Assembly: GCA_037576195.1 (NCBI GenBank)
Contig: CM075101.1
Location: 19,282,001-19,346,000, forward strand
Source: Phytoseiulus persimilis
Lineage: Eukaryota; Arthropoda; Arachnida; Mesostigmata; Phytoseiidae
Reading direction: 5' to 3'
Length of the DNA stretch: 64,000 nt
Shown: positions 11,908-22,780 of the stretch, piece by piece
Position numbering within the stretch: position 1 is the stretch's first letter
Layout: each line of letters begins with the position of its first letter
Position numbers and translations under genes: made by a program
Notes under the pieces: model-generated
What the model was told of the DNA's origin: nothing
Databases searched by the model: none
What the model saw: the letters and a program-made list of their open reading frames with translations, nothing else

Positions 11908-14900
11908 ATGTCTTGGATGTTCGGTCTGCGGAGCGGGGGAGGTGGTGACCAACCTCCTCCGAAAATTGAGCTGCCCAATCCAGAACAGACAGGAGCCAAG
12001 AGTTCATTCCATTTCGACTCCACTGCCCTTGAAAGAGCCGCGGCGGCGGCCAAAGAACTCGAAAACTCACGTGAGTATGCCTCATTCCTGCGGGGGGATG
12101 AATTCTTCGTGAATTCCCAAAACCTCCGCTCTATGTTCTGAAGTCCAACGAGCTGACCGACTTCCTGTTGCGTCATCCGATCGTGAGGCTTCTGTTGGTT
12201 CTCGCTCTCGGAATTTCGCGCTGACAATCCAACGACGAGCCCGTCCTTAGAAACGAGTTCACCCGCCCGTCGATAGTCGAGGCCGCTGGCAGCGTTCGGC
12301 AATTGAGGGGACTTGGACCAATACTACAATCAAGACTGGGTCTCGAGTACTGTCGTGAGCTTTAGTCAAAAAGGGTACCACGGCTGAGCAGTTCTCCAGC
12401 TTCCGAATCTAGCGTACTATGCTCCTGGAAAACGCAGGGGAATCAGGCATCATTTGATCTCCTGAACGAGAACATTCTGAACTTTACAATTCTTCGTTGC
12501 TCGGCACCTTGTTCGCTCCCTCCAAGTGTGTTAACCAGATCAGAATTAAGCATGATCATGATGAACCAACCAGTCTTCGGCCGAATTCATCATTATAGGC
12601 TGGTGGATGGTGAAACGAGAGGTTTTATTCACTCATGAAGCGGGTAAATTGGACATTGTCTTCGGAGGACTCATCAGGGTCAGAGGAAGAAATGACATCC
12701 CCAGGTGATTTATGCGAAACATCAGAACGATCTCAAGCCGCCCCAGCCATCGTTTCAAGTTTCTTTCAAAGCCACACGGGGCAGCTTCAACAGTAGAGCA
12801 TGACGGTCTGTTGTCGTCGAAGTCACCATCTAGGGCACCCTCCTGAACGGGGGAAAACGGTACATCTCGGTCTTCGGTCATTGTGGAAAAGCCGATTTTC
12901 ATCGAACTCCGTCCTCATGTACTCAAACATTGATTCCAGGTCATGGCCGAGAGGCGATTGAACTGTCGAAAATGCAAGAGACCACGACTCAACTCGAGCA
13001 TCAGCGCCAAATCAAAGAGATCGAGGCTCAAGTCGAACAAATGAAAATAAAGCAAATACAAGTCGCACAAGAAGAGCACCGGAAAACTGTCGAAGAACAG
13101 GGCAGGATATTCAAACAGCGAGCCGAATACGAGGACCAGCTGGCACGAAGAAGGTACATTTCGATTCATTCGGGCTCGTTATTTCATTGAGTCCTGCAAT
13201 TTTTAGACTGAATCGCGTCCTGGCCCAAGTGATGGAGTTGGTTCGAATTGATTCCCAGGCATGAGGATCAGTTGATCGCCCAGCAGCGACATCAAGATGA
13301 AATCTTGCGGAAGCAAGAAGAGTCGACGGCGAAACAGGAAGCTATGAAAAAAGCTACCGTCGAACATGAGATGAAGCTGAGAGGTGACAACGACATAAAG
13401 AAGGTTCAAGCGGAGGTTATGGCGAAGGCTAAAACGGATCGCGAAAACCACGATCTCAACATGGAGCAACTGAAACTCAAGGCCAAGGAGAACCGCGAAA
13501 CCATAATCCAATCAATCCAAACCGCGGGCTCGGTTTTCGGAGCCGGATTCAATGCCTTCGTTTCCGACTGGGACAAGGTTGTGACAGGGGCTGCCGGTCT
13601 CACGCTACTCGCCGGAGGCGTTTACACGGCCCGAATGGGCACCTCAGTAATTGGTCGCTATATCGAGTTGCGTTTAGGAAAACCATCGTTAGTGCGACAA
13701 ACATCAAGGTTGACCGCCGGACAATTGGCTAAGCATCCGATAAAAACGGTGAAAATGCTCACGAGGCCCAAGGAGGATATCCTCAAAGGAGTTGTGCTGC
13801 AGGTGAGGACTCGAACCGCTGATCGTCGTAGGATATTCAAGATCCCCCTACACCGAGGGGCAGAATCTCCCAGTGCAAGGAAATGCCCGGGAAGCTCGGA
13901 ACTATCGTGCGGGAGACCATTGCTTTCAACGCAATAAATAAATCGATCGCGACTCTATGATTGATATCGACCTAATCCCTTGCATTTCTCACAGCCCACG
14001 CTCGAAGAACGTCTTCGGGACATCGCGATCGCCACGAAAAACAGCAAACAGAACGGAGGCTATCTGAGGAACATACTCATGTATGGACCTCCCGGCACCG
14101 GCAAAACCCTCTTCGCCAAGCGGCTGGCGTATCATTCCGGTAGGAAAAATTGAGATCTCCCATTCCGGCATCGGAAGCAGTTCCAGAAAGGGAGCATAAC
14201 ATGCGATGAATATGTTCACGTCTCGTTTCTGATCAGAGTATTGATGATTCCGTTGATTCCAGGTCTGGACTACGCCGTCATGAGCGGTGGTGACGTAGCT
14301 CCGATGGGAGCTGAAGGAGTTTCCGCAATCCACAAGCTCTTTGACTGGTCGGAAACTTCTCGGAAAGGCGTTCTCCTGTTCATCGATGAAGCCGACGCTT
14401 TCCTTCGGAAAAGAAGCTCGGAACATATATCAGAGCATTTGCGTTCATCCTTGAACGCGTTCTTGTTCCGTACCGGTGAGCAATCTCAGAAAATTATGCT
14501 GGTCCTGGCGTCGAACACCCCCGAACAGTTCGACTTCGCTATTAACGATCGCTTGGACGAAATGGTCGAGTTCAGTTTGCCTGGTCGCGAAGAACGAGAA
14601 CGCATGGTGCGACTCTATTTCGAGAAATTCATATTGCAATGCCTTGGCGTCGGGAAGCGAGGCCTCAAACTCGAAGAAGGTCTGGACTGGAGTGCGCTCT
14701 GCTCTGAAATCGCTTCCAAAACAGATGGTCTTTCTGGCCGTGAGATCGCGAAGGTCGCCGTCGCGTGGCAGGCGAGTGGTTACGCCAGTGAGGACGCCAC
14801 TATCACAAGGAGAATGATGTTGGACCGCGTTGAGGATGCGATCGAGCAGAACAAACTGAAACTCAATTGGCAAGCGGCTGAGGAAGCTATCAAACGAACA

Positions 14901-14921
14901 ACATTCAAAGCCATTAAGTGA
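11908..14921 (+). CDS. ATAD3A: ATAD3, mitochondrial inner-membrane AAA+ ATPase
   Basis: Mitochondrial AAA+ ATPase bridging inner and outer membranes; the family is needed for nucleoid organisation, cristae structure and lipid/cholesterol handling. Exons 11908-12070, 12940-13153, 13259-13802, 13995-14139 and 14263-14921 sum to 575 codons (574 residues, close to the family's roughly 590). The N-terminus MSWMFGL matches the family's MSWLFG start. A Gln/Glu/Lys-rich coiled coil spans about 66-205, and DWDKV with a hydrophobic membrane segment lies at about 229-248. Walker A GPPGTGKT is at 338-345, Walker B LLFIDEAD at 393-400, followed by SNTPEQFD and the GMSGREI-like GLSGREIAK. All catalytic elements look intact. 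All junctions keep frame. Intron 1 is 869 bp; the others are 105-192 bp. Transcribed divergently from the zinc-finger gene. Confidence 0.97.
12633..12902 (-). CDS. Small antisense ORF nested in ATAD3 intron 1 (uncertain)
   Basis: An 89-codon ATG-initiated frame lies wholly inside ATAD3 intron 1 on the opposite strand. Its TGA stop (12633-12635) is followed within 3 bases by AATAAA on the minus strand (12624-12629). This arrangement looks like the end of a small transcript or of a processed, reinserted cDNA. The product has no signal peptide and no recognised domain; the first half is acidic and the second half more hydrophobic. An ORF of this length can arise by chance, so the adjacent polyadenylation signal is the only support. 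Confidence 0.2.
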   Translation of the reverse strand: MKIGFSTMTEDRDVPFSPVQEGALDGDFDDNRPSCSTVEAAPCGFERNLKRWLGRLEIVLMFRINHLGMSFLPLTLMSPPKTMSNLPAS

Positions 14922-15228
14922 ATATCAGAAGATTTAGAAATCTGGGAGTTTCGGAGTATCGACACCGTAGATCAGCGTTTCCTGCCGGTCATGGGTCCTC
15001 GATTGATGGATGAATTGGAGAACGGATCGATCGAAGGATCCCAAGGTGCCGCTCATTCTCTCAATTAAGGTAGGACCTCAATATGTGGCGTGGATGGTGA
15101 TGCTGGCAGAAAGGCGAAGCCCACGTGCAGCACTATTACTGTAACCAGACTGAATGGATCTATAGACGTATCCTGTACAAATTCGATCGGAAGTTAGGTT
15201 GTTGGAATTTGCGTCAATGCATAATAAA
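14922..15228 (+). terminator. ATAD3 3' untranslated region and polyadenylation signal
   Basis: The TGA/TAA-rich stretch after the ATAD3 stop has no coding content I recognise. The first AATAAA on the plus strand is at 15223-15228 (GCATAATAAACATG), which predicts a 3' UTR of about 320 nt. Confidence 0.45.
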
Positions 15229-16281
15229 CATGAGAAGGAAATCTTGCGAATCTCTTCCTCTCGCCTTGTGGCGCTGGGCGGACCTTCAGGAGTTCTCCGC
15301 GCCCGGATACGTCGAATCCGGGAATCTCATTATCAGCGAGGGCATTCGCGTTCGATCTGTGAGCTGATGTATCAGTGCAAGTACCCAGGCGATTGAAAAC
15401 TTGTACTTGATTCACTCGCTCATAGATGCTCTCCAGACGGGAGTGCACTAGGAGTACAAAGCGGAAAAGGATATCGACATCGAGATATCCGGCAAGAGTG
15501 TCGGGGACTTTTATCATATCCGGAGTGCGTTCCGGAGGTTAAAGGAGTTGGAAACTGATCCGCATTCAATTGGATCACCCATGCGAGCGATGTCTGTAAG
15601 TAATCCCAACGCCGTTGATACTGGCCCAATCTTCCGGAACTCCAAGCACGAGGTTTGGCGGATTCTCTGAAATAGGCAGCAGCCTCCAACACGACGAGTC
15701 ATTCAGGAATCCGCCAGTGGTAACGAGGCCTGGCTCAGATTTCGCGCTCTTTCATGACCAGAGGCCACACTTTAGAGAAATATACATCCATCAATTCATC
15801 GTTGAAAAATCGGTGAATAATGCCTGGAGGTTCTTTTCATGACAGTGACAGAACACGTGTTCCTGGTGAGAGCCTGATCTCATTGAGGATGAACTGTATA
15901 CCCATCAGACATACATCATCGCGGAATCCAATCGGAGAGATCGGAGAATCGCTTTTTGATGTTCTCTTGTATCGATTGGAAGCTCTGAGGGCCAAGACAT
16001 GCCAATCTAGAATCTCAGAGAGCGAGACCTTCCTTGCTCGAAGACAAACGTTTGCGACTCAGCTCTTTATCGAGCCCAGGAAAGCCTGATGCCGCAATTT
16101 ACTCACTGCGAGCAGCCCCATGGGAGCCGCCTCGAGACTGCGATGCGTTGGGCAAGTATCGGAGATTGACCCCTCTGGAACCTGAAGTACCTACTGCAGA
16201 TGAGGAGCTCAGCGATTGCGATGCATGGTATCGAGGGTAAACAGTGGACCGTATTTGGATCGATCAAACAGCGCTAAAAGC
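15229..16281. other. Intergenic stretch between convergent ATAD3 and synaptobrevin
   Basis: I see only short open frames (90 codons or fewer) without recognisable content. The stretch ends at the probable polyadenylation site of the minus-strand VAMP gene. Confidence 0.4.
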
Positions 16282-17071
16282 TTTATTCACTTCAGTTTGT
16301 GATTTCTTTTTGCTTTCTCGGTTTCTTCGCTTCCTTTCATCTGTTTTCCTCATTCCTTTTGGGAATGGCGTAGTAGTTTCAGTTTCGTTAATGTATAGCA
16401 AAAGTAAACGCTGAAGTAGTGTAGTATTATGTTATGTTGAATGTATTTCATGTCATAGCAGGCCCTGACGAAGATGGTGAAATGTGCCTTCTATCAATCA
16501 ACATAAACCCCTAACCACTCATCAGCGAACGCCCTTCCTAATTCCCTATCGATTCCGATGTATCCGGCCCAGCAAAACCATCGACCCGCCCCCAATCGTT
16601 CGCCCCCGTTACCTCCCTCGACCCACTCAGATAGCAGATAATCAGGCAGGCACCCACCCAGATGACCAATAGGCCGGTCGACTGGCTGGTCGGTCGGTTG
16701 GTCAGTCGGCCTAACCTACAAGCCATCCGAGCGTCCAACCAAGCAACCAGCCACCCAGCCTCCCATCATCTACCCACCCATTCAACCAGACAGCCAAACA
16801 CGTAGTGGTTTGCTTTTGAATAAAGATGTCGTTTAGAGTTTCCATTCTCAGGAGACGTCAACTCTTCGTGACCAGCGGGAACCAGCAGTGGTTTAACGCG
16901 ATGCGTTTTCGTAGTTATGCATAGCGTCTCTTGAGAGCTAGCTTGCTCGGCATCCTTACATGAATTTCACTGAAAACCGAAAAAACTTTTACTTGACTGG
17001 AATGAGGCGGAACTTCGTAGGAATTTCCCTCGAGGCTCCCGCAAGAGTGTCCCGTGCTGAAATCGTATGAA
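16282..17071 (-). terminator. Synaptobrevin 3' untranslated region, polyadenylation signal and CCA-rich low complexity
   Basis: TTTATT at 16282-16287 reads AATAAA on the minus strand, about 790 nt after the VAMP stop. In between, 16490-16800 is strikingly CCA/ACC/CCG-rich on the plus strand, with repeated CCACCCA, CCAACCA and GGTCGGTTGGTCAGTCGG units. This looks like degenerate tetranucleotide repeats. A strong minus-strand acceptor (GTTTTTTCGGTTTTCAG, exon from 16969) also lies here and may define an alternative last VAMP exon. Confidence 0.4.
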
Positions 17072-17405
17072 TCACTCACTCGCTATGATCAAGACGAAGA
17101 CGGCACCTATCGCCACCATAACAATAATCATCTTGCAATTTTTCCACCAGAATTTTCTCTTGAGCTTTCCGGCTTGCTGTTCGAATTGGGACGCTCCTTG
17201 CTGCAATGCATCAGCTCGGTCATCTAGCTCCGAAAGCTTCTGATCTCGCTCGAGAACTTTTTCTACATTAGTCCTCATTATATCCACGACTTCATCGACT
17301 TGCGCTTGCGTTTGTTGAATCCGCTTCGATGCCGCCTGATGCTGAGGATTGACCGCAGGCGCAGCGGGTGCGCCATCTGCGGCCGCTCCATCTGCAGGTG
17401 CGGAC
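17072..17405 (-). CDS. nSyb: Neuronal synaptobrevin / VAMP2-type R-SNARE, main coding exon
   Basis: Vesicle R-SNARE that pairs with syntaxin and SNAP-25 to drive synaptic vesicle fusion. This exon encodes everything after the initiator Met: an Ala/Pro/Gly-rich N-terminus ([16 protein letters not shown]), then the SNARE motif from about residue 29 to 85. The zero-layer arginine sits in VLERDQKL (Arg54 if Met is 1). The juxtamembrane KFWWKN is followed by one membrane anchor (about 93-109). It ends IIASE and TGA, giving 111 residues (family about 116). The acceptor TTGTTTCAG precedes base 17405; the single leading G must complete a codon begun upstream. A GTGAGT donor at 17079-17074 overlaps the stop region. 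Splicing there would replace SE with a tail from an exon starting at 16969 (Met-Lys-Phe-Met, stop). Identity is firm; the exact ends are not. Confidence 0.93.
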
Positions 17406-20277
17406 CTGAAACAACGATTGACTCACTTAGCCACGGGCAGTTGTTTCGGGAGAGTGGAATTTTCCGCTCGGCCTCTCCCTCTCCCAGGATTGGGATTCCG
17501 ACGAGCGTTCTCGAGAGCCACAGATGTTGGACGTTTTTGCTGAAAATCAGCCTCGGATCAGCTGGTCTCCCCAGAGCAGGATGGCTCTGGGAGGATGGGG
17601 GCATCGAACTCCCCTTGGAAATCCCGAACTACCAGGATCGAGGTGGAGGTCCCCAGAAAAGCGAAGGGCAGACCGACCGAATTCCTGAAACAGCTGGCGA
17701 GAGCAAATCGGATCGGCGGAGTCGGTCATGATGAAGTTCCCATCTTGAATGCGCGTTAGATCAACCGGCCCCTTTCTGTCATTCAGGCCGTCAGTCACGG
17801 TAAACGTGGCCGCATGTACTCCTGCGCACTCGGAGATAGTGAGCGGGATGGACTTCTGCCGCCGCCAGCGAGAGAGGAAAGTGATCAGACGCAAAAGCTC
17901 GGAACGTGTGGGATTGATCAGGTCCCGCGGCATGCGCCAAAAGGCGACCGAATTTCCGTGAGGAGTTCTGGACACAAGCAGAGTCCTTCTGGAATGCTCT
18001 CCAGAAATTGGAACGTGGCGCGTGAACAACGAAAGTCCCTTAGCGAAATAACGTACGAGAAGCAGCAACGATGACGTAGACCGTGAACCCGGATCGAGTT
18101 CCGGAATCGGTGACCCATCTCGTGCCACGATGAGTCACTCGCGTCGTCGTTGACGTCATGAGCAAACTCTGCGGCCCTGGGGTCAACTCCGAGTTGCCTT
18201 GACGGTAGTGGAGAACCGGATCGATTTTTCCCGAGGTTTGCTACGAGGTGATGATATGTCGAGTCAGAACCCCAAGCTGCTCTCGTCAATAAGCCCTGAC
18301 ATCATCTGTGCGACATGAGAGCTCAGGAACATTCCCGCAGAACGCTGATGCCCAGTCGATCGGTCGACTTTCGGATTTTCCAAGCGGGTTAGCAATTTCC
18401 GCGTTTTCCTCTGTACAAGCACGAGGAGTCAATCTTGTTTTATACGAGCTCGCTCATGGAAGTACTCGTGGGTGACTCTGAGAATTTCGACCTGTTCGTC
18501 AAGCCTCTCAGTTTCTGGAATCTCGAGAAGCGTTCACTTGGATCCGGGTTAGAGGTGTTTTCAGCGCGAAGTTCAGAGGATCTCTGTTGTTGACCTTTCG
18601 ACCAACGCTTGCACCGGTGACTCGATATGGAACTCGCGCTGATAGTCTATCATTAGCTTCAGAGTTCGAGTCATCGCCCAGATTAGTTTTCTCCTCCGCC
18701 TTTCGATGAGCGCAGGCTTCGATTCCCGCGAAGTTCATCTCAGCGAGACGACCGTCCGTGAACCCAACATAGGATCCGGAATACTACTCAAATTTCTCCT
18801 CGTAGTCAGTCTCTAGGATACGGGAGACGTCGGCATAAGGTCCACGGGAATCGAGGATGCCGTTTCGAGAGAGAACACCCCTAGAGAGGAATCGCGTACA
18901 ATATCACACTCATCTGCAACGAACTTCGGTACTCTGAGCTGCACTCAACGAAGGAATCACTACGATTCCTTGGTAAAGCTTCGGAACCGCTCCAACGAAA
19001 CACCACCGGGGTCCTCCCTCAACGAAATGAATCCAGTCCAGCAATCCCGTGGTATGACCTGAACCTCAGGCTATGTATGCCAGGGTAAGACGGGAACAGG
19101 AACAATCCGTCTTTTCACAGATGCTCGGAGCTGAATTTCCGGCTCCCATGATACCCTCATGCAGGAAATCGTTGGAATCACGCGTCTATTTGGCGGAAAA
19201 CCTCTGACTCAGCATAACAGGTTCTCGAAGATGAGACCCGAGCAGCGCAGCAATTCGCGCAGGTCCGGTCGGGAGCTGATTCTTGTATCCGGGAGGATCG
19301 CTCTGGATTCGCAAACTCCATTCAAGTTCTCGGGAACAGAGGAGCGAATCGAACTACCGGAATAGACGTTCTCCAAGAATCAGCCCCGATTCTGCCCGAC
19401 CACGCGTCAAACACTGTCGATGACGACACTCGGAGTTCGATGACCGCTTCCTATGATCGGAGCGAGATTCCCCGAATTCGGATTCGTCAAGTCCTGACTC
19501 CCGGAGAGAGACAAGACGTACATGACCGATGAAGTCCCGAGTGAACACCCTTCAGCCACAAGCTGGCAGCGCAGGTCAACGTTCGCTTGAATCTCTTCCA
19601 TCGGAAGCCTCGAGCGCGGAGTCCGCTCATCAGAGAGGCCCACTCGTTTCAACCGCTTTGACTCCATCCTGTCCATCCGTCGAGACCAGCAGAGACCGTT
19701 TCGTGCGGAAGCTCGTTGGGGATCCAGCGGAAGAAATCAGGTCGGTGCCGATCCATATTCTACTTCAGCTGGAGAGGGTCGCGTAGAGCTCGGCCCAGCA
19801 GCTGTAAGTTCTGCTGCAGAGGAAGGCGATCTTTGTGACATCGATGACTGCAGCGAGACCGACGAGGCAGGCCGTAGGGACAAGGCAATATTGCGACAAC
19901 TCCCTCCCTGCTGCCCCACCTGCCGCAGTGACGGCAGCACGGGAACATGGTGCATCCGTTCAAATTCTCAGGGCTCGCTTTCATCGGTCCCGAAGTAGAC
20001 GAGAGACTCTCCGGCAGAAGACGCGTCGCCATGTGACAAGGTGCACACGACGTTCTATTCCAGAGAGTTGTCGCCGCGTCTGTTGCGGCCGCCGTCACCA
20101 TCACCACCATCACCACCGCCTTGACAGGCAACACTAGTTTCGAACAGGAGCGAAGCCTTTTTCGGACTGTTGCGCGACCAGCTGCACCTACAGCTTCTGC
20201 TTCTCGGAGTCGACCAGCGTCCCAGCGACCACTTGACGCTGCTTCCGAATCACCGGTGTTCGCTAGCGTCCACTTAC
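17406..20277 (-). other. Presumed long first intron of synaptobrevin
   Basis: If the candidate first exon is right, this 2.87 kb is intronic. It holds several open frames on both strands. The longest is 193 codons on the minus strand (17547-18128). None has a recognisable domain, and I leave them as chance frames. No repeats or transposon motifs were recognised. Confidence 0.3.
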
Positions 20278-20300
20278 ATGATGCGGCGCTGGCTTTATGA
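20278..20300 (-). other. Candidate first exon end of synaptobrevin carrying AT of a split start codon
   Basis: On the minus strand the sequence GCCGCATCAT|GTAAGTGG has a strong donor (GTAAGTG) immediately after AT. Joined to the G at 17405 it forms ATG-TCC-GCA, giving MSAPADG, the expected VAMP N-terminus. An in-frame TAA lies about 17 nt upstream of the AT, so translation would begin at this split codon. A weaker alternative (CAT|GTACGT, exon end at 19522) also supplies AT, but it lacks a close upstream stop. The 5' end of the exon is unknown. Confidence 0.4.
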
Positions 20301-22632
20301 TGCTGCTTTTGCTGCGTGTGCCGGGGCCGACTGCACCCGTCGACACTCCTGGTCTGGCTCCAGCCCGTGCCGCGACGCTTCTGATTCGGCAGCGCTCGAG
20401 AACAACCATATAGCTCACACACACTTTGGGCAAACCTCTCGCTCCTTTGACACACACTGCGCCTTACAACCCGCTCCTGCGCCCTGGCGGGCAGTTCCAC
20501 TCCTGTATTAGCTCCACCCTTGGACGGTTTTCCCCTCTCGGTTACCCGCAACTTCATGGAAAGCTCGCTTCGGCCGTGTTCCCGTATGGGAACTGATTCC
20601 TCTTCGGTGGCTGAGTCTTATTGGACTCCACGAAGAGCCGCGACATCCGAGAGCAGCTGAAGCGAAAGCAGCGCTCCCAGAGAGCGGTGTTGATATTCGA
20701 TGGACACATCCACGCGGTATAGAATCAGGGCCCTGGCGCACCCAAAGTTTCTCGTTGATAGCACTGGGACCGCTTCAAATTCTAGCGCGTCTGGAGGAAG
20801 GAGGCATCGCCCATGCTACACTTCCGGAAGTTCCAACATGGCCGCCGTATCCGATTATCTGGAAAGGAGGAACGAAGAGAACGGTCGTTCCCGGAGCGGT
20901 ACCTCCACAATGCCCTGCATAGAGACGGCGAGAGGGACCTCGGGAACCGGGTGGAAAAAGTCTCAAACGCCAGGCTATAATTGCAAAGAAGTCTGTTCAC
21001 GAAGATGTTGTGGATGGTCTCAAACCGAGTTTGAGCGACTTAGTCCGAGATTGGTGATTTCTCTTTTTCCGTCCCGGGGAACGGCATCTGAACGTATACC
21101 CTCCGAGGGAAAAGGAAGTAAGGAAGCCGGGGAGTCTTCGAGAGCGACTTGATATAATGAGCCAATGATTATTTTCTTCTGACACGGTCTTCGAGGAGAC
21201 TTGATGGATCCAGCTTGAATAAAAACTCGTTGAAGCAGTATGAAGGGGAGCTTCGCTTCGAATGCGTCAGCGCACGCTGTCCGCCTTCTGGTTTGCGCCA
21301 TGATCATTATAAACGCCTTGGCGTTGGACCATTTCAAAACTTGGGGAAGGGTATTCTTGAGACAATCGCATCCTCTCTTCCTTTCAAGCATGTACTACAG
21401 AAATCCCGTCTCAGCAACGCATTCGGAAGAGCGCCCCATCGTTACGGGAAACATCGCCAGTATCAAAGATCCAGTCCCGATTACTTCCCGAAGTCCCCGT
21501 CCGCGACATGTGGGAGATTCCCCATGAGCCTCTACTGGCCAGCATAGTGACGTAAGCAGAGAATCATAAAGGATGTGGGCGGACGAACGTGGGACGACGA
21601 ACGAATGTTCTCGAGAAGCTTTCTCCCTCGGCGTCCACCATGAATCGACATATTGGCTCTCCGGACATTCGTGATGCCGTTAGTTCGAGTTTCCCTACAG
21701 ACTCTCTCCCCCTATTCCTAGAAACATGAGAACATATCCGTGTTGAGACATTCGTTCCATTCGCGGCGAGCGAGTGAGGCATCCCCACTGTGATTGCTTC
21801 CGATGTTGAGAACGAGTCAATGAAGCTGGTATGTTCGCGGCTAAATGGGCAAACGGCGAGCTGCTCTCTGAAGATATGTCTGAAGAGCTCAGACGGAAAT
21901 CTGGCGGTTTACAGCACGGGTTCATTCTTCAAGAAATTTCAACTTCTAACAGTACTTGACAGCGGGAAACCAAACCTCGCCCATGAGCGTTCATCTTGAC
22001 TGTCCACTCCCATCGGGCAGCTGATGGCCGCTCCCGCTCTCCGTTGAGGACCAAGGAAGCGCTGATGATCATCATACCCATGTCCTTAATGAAAACTCCC
22101 CATGACCTCTCATGAGCGTGAATGTCTCACAGAGTCGGTTTTCCCGAGGCTCGCTCATCTTTGAAACGCTGCAGAGCTCTCCTGGAGGACCGTTCTACCG
22201 ATTCGCAGGCCGGCGAGAGTGTGTTCACGAGGCCACTATCATGTCCAGAGACCGACCTATATCACAGTTACTGGGAAAGCTTCCCTTGGAGAGGCTTCGT
22301 AGAGGGAACGTGGGTCATATGCCCTCAGACTCGCGCGCTCGCTCCGTTCTTCGTTCACCTGGTAACGAAGAGCCCTCTCACTAAGAGATGATGCCAAGCT
22401 CTTCGTATTCGTATTCATCGCTCAATGCGATGGTTCAGCGCTTCTTCGCTTGATTTTCGAGATCAGCAGGCAGCTACTTACCTCTCTTTGGGCAAGAGTG
22501 ACCCATCCCCGAGCCCATCTTGATACTATCTTGTATTCTCGCGCTACTCGGATTCCCTCGGTCTTGCCTCGGTTCTCTTAGTCTAATTCAGATTATCCTT
22601 GTTGGTGCTTCATGGTGGGCAGCTACCCAAGA
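20301..22632. other. Gene-poor region, nothing recognised
   Basis: The VAMP promoter should lie in the first part if the candidate exon is correct. The longest open frame is 265 codons on the minus strand (19760-20557, overlapping the candidate exon) and is compositionally odd, rich in Arg, Ser and Ala. I found no domain, splice-supported exon or repeat here. Confidence 0.3.
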
Positions 22633-22780
22633 CTGGATGAGCATACAGCGGGTTCGATTCAGTCACCCTGGATAGCATACTTCTTCGGACCTTTGTCGCT
22701 CCATGAGTTTGGGGAGGATTCCCAGCATATCGTTCGCCAGATTCATCCTTGGAGGCTGTTTTGACCTTATTCAGCCATTG
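22633..22780 (-). mobile_element. Decayed non-LTR retrotransposon fragment (post-reverse-transcriptase region)
   Basis: The minus-strand frame reads HIQWLNKVKTASK, then NPPQTHGATKVRRSMLSRV, then ESNPLYAHPVLG. This follows the layout seen after the reverse transcriptase core of R1/Jockey-like LINEs: a H-x-x-W/Y stretch, a 'MPN-x-x-G' segment, 'K/R-R-R-L-L-x-x-V', then 'LLY-x-APVW'. The catalytic YADD core is not in the neighbouring sequence I read and the fragment is not intact, so it is a relic. Assignment rests on motif resemblance only. Confidence 0.4.

Noticed and set aside
19760-20557. 265-codon minus-strand ORF
   Set aside because: Longest anonymous frame in the window. It is low-complexity (Arg, Ala, Ser) with no domain, and it overlaps the candidate VAMP first exon in another frame.
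22640-22685. GGGTTCGATTCAGTC, a second tRNA-like B box
   Set aside because: No stem pairing around it, and it lies inside the LINE-like relic.
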